NCBI GenBank assembly: GCA_910586995.1
Contig: CAJUKZ010000001.1
Span: 310,001-374,000 of the forward strand
Length of the DNA stretch: 64,000 nucleotides
Direction: 5' to 3'
Origin: an uncultured Muribaculaceae bacterium
GTDB lineage: Bacteria > Bacteroidota > Bacteroidia > Bacteroidales > Muribaculaceae
The notes under the pieces are model-generated. The model did no database searches. It had not been told where the DNA came from and worked only from the letters and a program-made list of their open reading frames with translations. Each line of letters opens with the position of its first letter. Position 1 is the stretch's first letter. The position numbers and the translations under genes are program-made. Below, in pieces: positions 58,908 to 64,000 of the stretch.

Positions 58908-59882
58908 ATGAACATCTCCGACAAACAAAAAGAATTTCCATATTCTGGAAAAATCTACAACGGCTTTATAATGCTGTTTGTTAACCTGATAGTGATACCT
59001 GCGCTTGGAGCTTCATTGTTCCTTCTGTTTCCCGATATTGAGAATCCCTTGCTGTGGGTTAGTTTAGGAGTAGTACTGATCTTGTTCTTCATATTCATGG
59101 GTGGCTTTTTTGTGCAACAGCCCAATCAGGCGCGTGTGATGATTTTCTTCGGAAAATATCGTGGCACTTACCGTGGAACCGGCTATTTCTGGGTCAACCC
59201 GTTTATGACGACTAAGAAAATATCGTTGCGTATACGCAATATGGATGTCGCTCCTATCAAGGTGAATGACAAGACTGGCAATCCTGTGATGATAGGCATG
59301 GTGCTTGTATGGAAGGTAAAGGATACCTACAGAGCGGTGTTCGATGTAGACGCGGATGTGGCAGCCCCGGCTGTGGCGGCCGGTACAGCCGCAGCATCAG
59401 CCGAGGCAAAACCTACGGCATCGGCTCTCAACAACTTTGTGAGCATACAGAGCGACGCTGCGCTGCGTGAAGTGACCGGCCGGTTTGCCTACGACGATGA
59501 AGGCTCGGTGGACGACGGCCAGGTGACTCTCCGGGGAGGCAGTCATGAGATAGTCGAACTGCTCGAAGCCAAGCTGAATGAGCGTGTGGCTATGGCAGGC
59601 ATAGAAGTCGTGGAGGCACGGCTCAATTATCTTGCCTACGCACCTGAAATCGCAGCCGTGATGCTTCGTCGCCAGCAGGCCTCTGCAATAATTGCCGCAC
59701 GTGAGAAGATTGTGGAAGGTGCTGTGTCGATGGTTAAGATGGCGCTTCATCAGCTAAAGGAAGAAGATGTGGTTGAACTCGATGAAGAACGCAAGGCCAC
59801 GATGGTGAGCAACCTGCTCGTGGTATTGTGTGCCGACGAGCCCGCGCAGCCTGTGGTCAATACCGGCAGCCTTTACAATTAA
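58908..59882 (+). CDS. SPFH/Band 7 domain membrane protein
   Basis: A 324-residue protein. Two adjacent membrane helices (about 20-42 and 47-66) are followed by VQQPNQARVMIFFGKYRGTY, the start of an SPFH domain, and ISLRIRNMDVAPIKVNDKTG, MIGMVLVWKVKDTYRAVFDV. An Ala-rich loop (about 148-168) interrupts it. The rest (IVELLEAKLNERVAMAGIEV, AAVMLRRQQASAIIAAREKI) is a helical, coiled-coil-like region as in stomatins. Such proteins form ring-like membrane scaffolds. It is followed after 10 bases by a small ribbon-helix-helix gene, a pairing that may be functional. Confidence 0.9.
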   Translation: MNISDKQKEFPYSGKIYNGFIMLFVNLIVIPALGASLFLLFPDIENPLLWVSLGVVLILFFIFMGGFFVQQPNQARVMIFFGKYRGTYRGTGYFWVNPFMTTKKISLRIRNMDVAPIKVNDKTGNPVMIGMVLVWKVKDTYRAVFDVDADVAAPAVAAGTAAASAEAKPTASALNNFVSIQSDAALREVTGRFAYDDEGSVDDGQVTLRGGSHEIVELLEAKLNERVAMAGIEVVEARLNYLAYAPEIAAVMLRRQQASAIIAAREKIVEGAVSMVKMALHQLKEEDVVELDEERKATMVSNLLVVLCADEPAQPVVNTGSLYN

Positions 59883-59892
59883 ATAAATAGAG

Positions 59893-60108
59893 ATGCCGAA
59901 GAAAGAGACATCAAAGAGCTTTCTGCTCAGGCTCGATGCCTCGACAATGGCTAAGGTCGAGGCATGGGCCGTGCAGGAGTTCCGCTCTGTCAACGGTCAG
60001 TTGCAGTGGATGATTGCCGAATCGCTGCGACGCCACGGGCGCATGCGTGATGCCGATGTGCCTGATAGCAAGCCAGATTCAGATGATTCCGGCGATAGGA
60101 AAGAGTGA
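59893..60108 (+). CDS. Small ribbon-helix-helix (Arc-like) protein
   Basis: A 71-residue protein. KSFLLRLDASTMAKVEAWAV and FRSVNGQLQWMIAESLRRHG fit the beta-helix-helix of Arc/MetJ-type DNA-binding proteins. The last 20 residues are acidic and polar. It lies 10 bases after the SPFH gene, so it is co-transcribed. It may regulate its own operon or bind the SPFH protein; neither is shown by the sequence. Confidence 0.82.
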   Translation: MPKKETSKSFLLRLDASTMAKVEAWAVQEFRSVNGQLQWMIAESLRRHGRMRDADVPDSKPDSDDSGDRKE

Positions 60109-60135
60109 AATATCCATAAATTGCAAGCGAAATAG

Positions 60136-60165
60136 TTGCACATTCAGAAAAAAGGCGTAACTTTG
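60136..60165 (+). promoter_or_regulatory. Promoter of the 4.5S RNA gene
   Basis: TTG (60136-60138), 19 bases, TAACTTTG (60158-60165). It is a full consensus match; the predicted start at about 60171 coincides with the first base of the RNA stem. Confidence 0.8.
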
Positions 60166-60170
60166 CACAC

Positions 60171-60274
60171 GGGTAAGTCCTACACGGCATGCTCCCCGAG
60201 AATTCCGCCAGGTCTTGATCGAAGCAACGGTATCGGGTCGTAGCGGCGCGATGTAGTAAGCTTGCCCTTTTTTT
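60171..60274 (+). ncRNA. ffs: Signal recognition particle RNA, small bacterial (4.5S) type
   Basis: About 97 nt plus a T-run. The long hairpin closes with GGGTAAG (60171-60177) and CTTGCCC (60261-60267), then CTACA/TGTAG, CCCGA/TCGGG (60195-60199 with 60233-60237) and CCG/CGG. The conserved core CCAGG (60208-60212) faces GAAGCAA (60221-60227), the site bound by the Ffh M domain. The tip is TC-TTGATC-GA rather than the usual GGAA tetraloop. TTTTTTT follows at 60268-60274 as terminator. It guides nascent membrane proteins to the translocon. Confidence 0.87.
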
Positions 60275-60287
60275 GTGTCCTGATGCC

Positions 60288-61829
60288 ATGTTGCCGCGAC
60301 GTATCGAGCCTAAAATATTTCTTTGGGGAGTGCTTGCCGCTGTGTCTGCGCTCAATCTTCTGGCTCAGTACGGGATGTGCTATTCCGGCGACGACTTCAG
60401 CTATCTATGCCACTTCCGTTATGCCGACGGCACGGAGGGGCATTTCAGTTTTCCATACGATTTTCCTAAATTTATAATTTCGCACTGGCTTGACCAGAAT
60501 GGGCGTGTGGCCAATTATTGTGCCGCATTGCTGCTTTATGCCTTGCCTGAGAGGGTCGTAATGATTCTCAACGGGCTGGTGCAGGCGCTGATGCTGTGGC
60601 TTGTGATGGCTATGGCGGGTTGCCGATCCCGGCAGTGCGGGGTAGCCGGCGGCATGCTCCTGCTGGGCACTTTATGCCTTGGTCTGCCCTGGTGGGATTC
60701 CATGCAGGTGTTCGATTGCTCGGTGAACTATGTGTGGTCTACAGTAGTGGTACTTTTGTTTCTGCGACTTGTGCGGTCGGTCGACAGAGGACTCCGTCTT
60801 CCTGCCGTAGTGCTTGTCTTTGCCGGGTTCGTGGCCGGAGCTATGCACGAAGCTGCCGGTCTGCCGCTGCTTGCGGGGATTTCATATCTGTGTGTCATAC
60901 GCAAACGGTTGCCTCAGGGTCATGTCCTGAAAGCTGTCGTAGCTTTTGGCGCAGGGGTGATCTGGTGTGTGGCATCGCCTGGAATAATCGCCCGCGCCGG
61001 CGAGACTGTCGCGCCGGACGATACGCCGGTGATCCTGCTTCTGAAGTCGTGTCCCATAACACTTCTGCTGATGGCCGTGCTGGCGTTCGGCATGCTACGC
61101 AGTGCAGCCTCAAGGAAGAAAGTTGTAGCGTTCATGACAACTCCGTGGTCAGTATTTGCTGTGGCCTCGGTGATGTCGGCGTGCATTTGCGCCGTAGGTG
61201 GCATCGTCGGTCGCAGTGGATGGTTCTCGCAAGTATTCGCCCTGATTGCGCTGTGGCGGTTGGCGGAATATCTGCATCTGCGGTTGCACCGGATTACGGC
61301 AGCGGTGATAGCGGTAGTGGTGTCTGCGGTGCTGCTTTGGCATTATCAGGCATTTGCAGCCCGGCAACTTGAACTTGGCAGTCAGGTACTGGAAATGCGC
61401 AGGTTATATGCTGCTTCTCCTGACGGACAGGTATTCATGCCGGGCGTCTCATTTGAGGATTCGCAGAGTCCACTCTTGTTGTCAAAACCACGTGGTGTCC
61501 CGGATGCCGACGACATGTACCAGATAGAGCGTTTCGGCCGGTACTACAGTCGTGGAGTAAAACCACTTGTAGTAATACCTTTCTCCCGAGATCTTTTAGA
61601 AAACATCAATCTAAATGATACGGCTTATGATTCCGTATCAATCGGTAATGCAGTAATAGCCAATAATTTGCCATATGGTGTTGTCTATACCGGGAACGAG
61701 CGGGAACGGACTGCACTTACATTATATACCGGAGACGATGGCGTGGTGCGTGTAGTTATCCCCATTGTCTACAACGATCAGTGTCTTTGGCTTCTGATAC
61801 CACGTATTATTGACCCCGGCGACAGGTAG
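60288..61829 (+). CDS. Multi-pass membrane protein, DUF6056-like
   Basis: 513 residues from the ATG at 60288 (MLPRRIEPKIFLWGVL); an in-frame TTG at 60273 lies in the 4.5S RNA terminator and is unlikely. There are about 10-11 hydrophobic segments up to residue 360, then a soluble part of about 140 residues rich in beta strands. NYCAALLLYALPERVVMILN and an AMHEAAGLPLLAGISYL segment with a central His-Glu resemble DUF6056-type proteins of Bacteroidota, thought to be related to glycan-polymerase or glucosyltransferase membrane enzymes. The call rests on pattern only; substrate unknown. Confidence 0.7.
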   Translation: MLPRRIEPKIFLWGVLAAVSALNLLAQYGMCYSGDDFSYLCHFRYADGTEGHFSFPYDFPKFIISHWLDQNGRVANYCAALLLYALPERVVMILNGLVQALMLWLVMAMAGCRSRQCGVAGGMLLLGTLCLGLPWWDSMQVFDCSVNYVWSTVVVLLFLRLVRSVDRGLRLPAVVLVFAGFVAGAMHEAAGLPLLAGISYLCVIRKRLPQGHVLKAVVAFGAGVIWCVASPGIIARAGETVAPDDTPVILLLKSCPITLLLMAVLAFGMLRSAASRKKVVAFMTTPWSVFAVASVMSACICAVGGIVGRSGWFSQVFALIALWRLAEYLHLRLHRITAAVIAVVVSAVLLWHYQAFAARQLELGSQVLEMRRLYAASPDGQVFMPGVSFEDSQSPLLLSKPRGVPDADDMYQIERFGRYYSRGVKPLVVIPFSRDLLENINLNDTAYDSVSIGNAVIANNLPYGVVYTGNERERTALTLYTGDDGVVRVVIPIVYNDQCLWLLIPRIIDPGDR

Positions 61830-61872
61830 ACTGATTATCAGTGTACTTTAAAAGCCGGTCTGGCTACAAGTG

Positions 61873-61880
61873 TATTTTTG
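61873..61880 (+). promoter_or_regulatory. -7 box of the 61943 gene
   Basis: TATTTTTG on the plus strand, 62 bases before the ATG at 61943. No clear -33 TTTG is seen. Confidence 0.45.
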
Positions 61881-61942
61881 CCCGACGCATAGCAGTTGAT
61901 ATTTTATAATTAATCATTTATAACAGTAAAACCTTTTCGATT

Positions 61943-63274
61943 ATGTTGAGAACGATTTCGATTTTATTGTCGGTATGTTGCTTATTCATCACTGCGGCAG
62001 CTTCACGCTACGACAGTTGGCCTGTGATTCCTATAGACAGCATGTATATGGCTAAAGGCCAGCCCGTAACGGCTACTATAAAATACTATGCCAATAAAGG
62101 GAATGTAGAGCGTACAATGATATATGATGAATCCGGTAATATGCTGATAGAATTATGGAACACACCGCGCGGAGGATATAGCCCGGATACGTTGCTGTAT
62201 TCTGAAACAGGAACCCCACTTGCCTATTTCTCTATCAATAAGCAAGGTCCAGTAAAAGGCAAGAGTCCCGAATTTATACGCAAAAACCTTATTGATGCGG
62301 ATGAACTCTCTATTGATAAAGAGAGTTGTGATGAAAGCGGAAACTGGACTTATGCACATGCTCCTGAATTCGGCACTATTAAAAGAAAGATGGTCTATGA
62401 AAACGATCCAGCGCTTCGGGAAATTGTCGAAAGATATAGCTTGCGGCGTGCTGAATACAGTGATCAGGAGGTAAGTGAAAGCAATTCCGCATTCCTTGGA
62501 ATATTTCCGGGAGAAATGGCTATGACCGGTATATGTGCACTTGTTATAGGTATAATTGCATTTCTGCTACTTAAAAGATTGCCTTTCAAGTTCAATTATG
62601 AGATTGCCTCAACCATATCGGCAGTTATTGCGGGTATCGGACTTGTGATGTATTACCAAAGTTTGTCGCAGGATATGGATCAGTACGGTAGTTTCATCAT
62701 GTACTTTAGTCTCATGCTTGGTGTGGCAGTATGTATATTCCTCGACAAGTGTATTTCTGCCATGACATATGACAATCGGTATACCAATTCCGATATTAAG
62801 ACTGTGGGAATGATATGGGCTGTATTCATTACAGTAGTGGCTATATATCCGTTGTTGAATATATGGCTTTGGACGTGGCTGGCAATAATGCTCTGCTGGA
62901 TTCCCGGTTTTGTGGTCTACATGATGATTGTGGAATCAGTAGTCGAAAAACGTTGTCCAAAATGTCATTCGGCGGATTCGGTCTATGTAATGGACATTGT
63001 GGACGATGGAAAGACTTTGACGGAAACAAATACTCAGACCACTACGCGAGAATCAAAGCCTCACAACATCTCTAAAGGTCTTGGTGGCATCAAGTTTCGC
63101 ACTACCGAACGGGAGACGACAAGAGTCAAGACAAATACGTATAAATATCTGTTGGTACGCTATGCGTGTCGCCATTGCGATTATCGGGAAGATAAGCGTA
63201 AGAAAGGAGATCTGTTGAAAAGCACTGATTCATCCCTTACCACAACGTCAGAGAAGCGTTGGCGTGAGAAATAA
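61943..63274 (+). CDS. Membrane protein with a split zinc-ribbon tail
   Basis: A 443-residue protein of unknown function. A signal peptide or first helix (MLRTISILLSVCCLFITAAA) is followed by an extracytoplasmic domain of about 165 residues (VERTMIYDESGNMLIELWNT, DTLLYSETGTPLAYFSINK). Five membrane segments lie near 190-208, 220-238, 252-270, 288-305 and 308-328. Right after the last, EKRCPKCHSADSVYVMD gives one CxxC, and after a polar Thr-rich insert of about 70 residues YACRHCDYREDKRKKG gives the second. The two pairs can form one four-Cys zinc ribbon on the cytoplasmic side. No family was recognised. Confidence 0.8.
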   Translation: MLRTISILLSVCCLFITAAASRYDSWPVIPIDSMYMAKGQPVTATIKYYANKGNVERTMIYDESGNMLIELWNTPRGGYSPDTLLYSETGTPLAYFSINKQGPVKGKSPEFIRKNLIDADELSIDKESCDESGNWTYAHAPEFGTIKRKMVYENDPALREIVERYSLRRAEYSDQEVSESNSAFLGIFPGEMAMTGICALVIGIIAFLLLKRLPFKFNYEIASTISAVIAGIGLVMYYQSLSQDMDQYGSFIMYFSLMLGVAVCIFLDKCISAMTYDNRYTNSDIKTVGMIWAVFITVVAIYPLLNIWLWTWLAIMLCWIPGFVVYMMIVESVVEKRCPKCHSADSVYVMDIVDDGKTLTETNTQTTTRESKPHNISKGLGGIKFRTTERETTRVKTNTYKYLLVRYACRHCDYREDKRKKGDLLKSTDSSLTTTSEKRWREK

Positions 63275-63303
63275 CAACTTTTGTTATCAGAGAAGCTCCT
63301 AAA

Positions 63304-63335
63304 TTTGTTTTGCTCTCGACTTATTTGTATATTTG
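63304..63335 (+). promoter_or_regulatory. Promoter of the GH20 gene
   Basis: TTTG (63304-63307), 20 bases, TATATTTG (63328-63335). It is a full consensus match; the leader is about 60 nt. Confidence 0.75.
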
Positions 63336-63401
63336 CACAATTATCAAGCGAATAATCAATTATTTATAAATTCATAACACTACCCAATCTTTCCACACTC
63401 C

Positions 63402-64000
63402 ATGAAAAGAAACATCTTAGGCTCGTTGGTGGCCGTGCTGATGTGCGGTATGCTCGCATGTTCGTGCTCCAGAAAAGAAGCCACTGCCAATTACGATGTC
63501 ATTCCGTTGCCACAGCAGGTGACTCCTGCCGAGGGCGAGGACTTTGTACTCAACGCCTCTACGGTGATAGCCGTACCTGAAGCCGACACTGTGCTCCGCA
63601 AGGATGCAGAGCTGCTTGTTGGTTATCTGACCACCCTTACCGGTCATGCTCCGGAGATTGTTACTGCCGCTCCCGAATCCAATGTGATTGAGCTGAGCCT
63701 TGGCAACGAAAATCCTAATCCCGAAGCGTATACCCTCACTGTTGCCAAAGACAAGATCACAATCTGCGGTACGACGGCAGCCGGCGCATTTTATGGCATA
63801 CAGACATTGCGCAAGTCTATCCCCGAGGCATCGGAGAAGCAGGATGTGAAATTCCCTCCTGTCACTATTTCCGATTATCCGCGTTTCGCATACCGAGGAG
63901 CGCATCTCGACGTCAGCCGACACATGTTCACACTTGATTCGGTCAAGACATTCATCGACATGCTCGCCCTCCACAACATCAACCGCTTCCACTGGCATAT
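63402..64000 (+). CDS. GH20 beta-N-acetylhexosaminidase, N-terminal part
   Basis: The gene runs off the right edge; 199 codons are present. It is a lipoprotein: the signal ends CGMLAC with Cys20. Residues ~30-145 form the GH20b domain (YDVIPLPQQVTPAEGEDFVL, LLVGYLTTLTGHAPEIV, AAGAFYGIQTLRK). The catalytic barrel opens with DYPRFAYRGAHLDVSRHMF and HNINRFHWH, which match GH20 starts closely. The catalytic Asp-Glu pair lies beyond the window. The enzyme trims terminal GlcNAc/GalNAc from host mucin glycans or recycled wall material. Confidence 0.94.
   Translation, partial: MKRNILGSLVAVLMCGMLACSCSRKEATANYDVIPLPQQVTPAEGEDFVLNASTVIAVPEADTVLRKDAELLVGYLTTLTGHAPEIVTAAPESNVIELSLGNENPNPEAYTLTVAKDKITICGTTAAGAFYGIQTLRKSIPEASEKQDVKFPPVTISDYPRFAYRGAHLDVSRHMFTLDSVKTFIDMLALHNINRFHWH

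Overview
The window is about 64 kb of a Bacteroidales chromosome, most likely a member of the Muribaculaceae or a close relative. Support comes from a SusC/SusD pair, LptD- and PorT-type envelope proteins, lipoproteins with an Asp/Gly-rich stretch after the lipid cysteine, T9SS-like C-terminal tails, a serine-palmitoyltransferase-like enzyme, a fumarate reductase operon of the Bacteroidota type, and many promoters of the form TTTG-N19/20-TAnnTTTG, the consensus of the Bacteroidetes primary sigma factor. Base composition looks near 50% GC over housekeeping genes and is visibly lower in a few accessory stretches (7.6-8.6 kb and 35.1-39.0 kb). No insertion sequence, prophage or CRISPR array was recognised.

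Layout. 0-1.1 kb: the start of an outer-membrane barrel gene and a 740-bp non-coding block holding a large imperfect inverted repeat built of nested hairpins. 1.1-3.3 kb: an Lrp/AsnC regulator and two FKBP prolyl isomerases. 3.5-7.5 kb: frdCAB, with an unusually long cytochrome b subunit. 7.6-9.6 kb: an Abi_2/HEPN abortive-infection-like gene and a HAD phosphatase. 9.6-14.4 kb: an isolated SusC/SusD pair. 14.5-19.4 kb: a three-gene glycogen cluster (debranching enzyme, GT4 glycosyltransferase, GH57 amylase). 19.4-24.5 kb: a six-gene operon ftsX, DUF3098, uppP, truB, queA, lipid kinase. 24.6-29.0 kb: a secreted GH13 amylase, coaD and parE. 29.1-32.8 kb: lptD, a small lipoprotein and tRNA-Arg(CCU). 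32.8-35.1 kb: polyferredoxin, thyA and folA. 35.1-39.0 kb: a compact operon of four secreted, modular proteins of unknown function, two of them a recent tandem duplication. 39.1-40.8 kb: a WecG/TagA glycosyltransferase, a tiny membrane protein and a 3'-5' exonuclease. 40.8-45.3 kb: bioA, bioF, a fused bioG-bioC and bioD. 45.3-50.6 kb: hisS, a PorT-like protein, a Crp/Fnr-like regulator, an acyltransferase and spt. 50.6-56.2 kb: a Pro/Arg-rich repeat protein, DUF1573, meaB, gpsA and lysS. 56.2-58.8 kb: two secreted proteins, the first behind a roughly 300-nt structured leader. 58.8-60.3 kb: an SPFH protein with a ribbon-helix-helix partner, then the 4.5S SRP RNA gene. 60.3-64 kb: two membrane proteins of unknown function and the start of a GH20 hexosaminidase.

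Several groups work together: FrdCAB in anaerobic fumarate respiration and MeaB in the methylmalonyl-CoA/propionate route; the three glycogen enzymes plus the secreted GH13 enzyme in alpha-glucan use; BioA/F/GC/D in biotin synthesis (bioB is not in the window); LptD, UppP, FtsX and SPT in envelope building. The least explained items are the inverted-repeat block at 545-1007, the structured leader at 56275-56569, the modular secreted operon at 35.1-39.0 kb, the periplasmic tail on FrdC and the split zinc-ribbon membrane protein at 62-63 kb.
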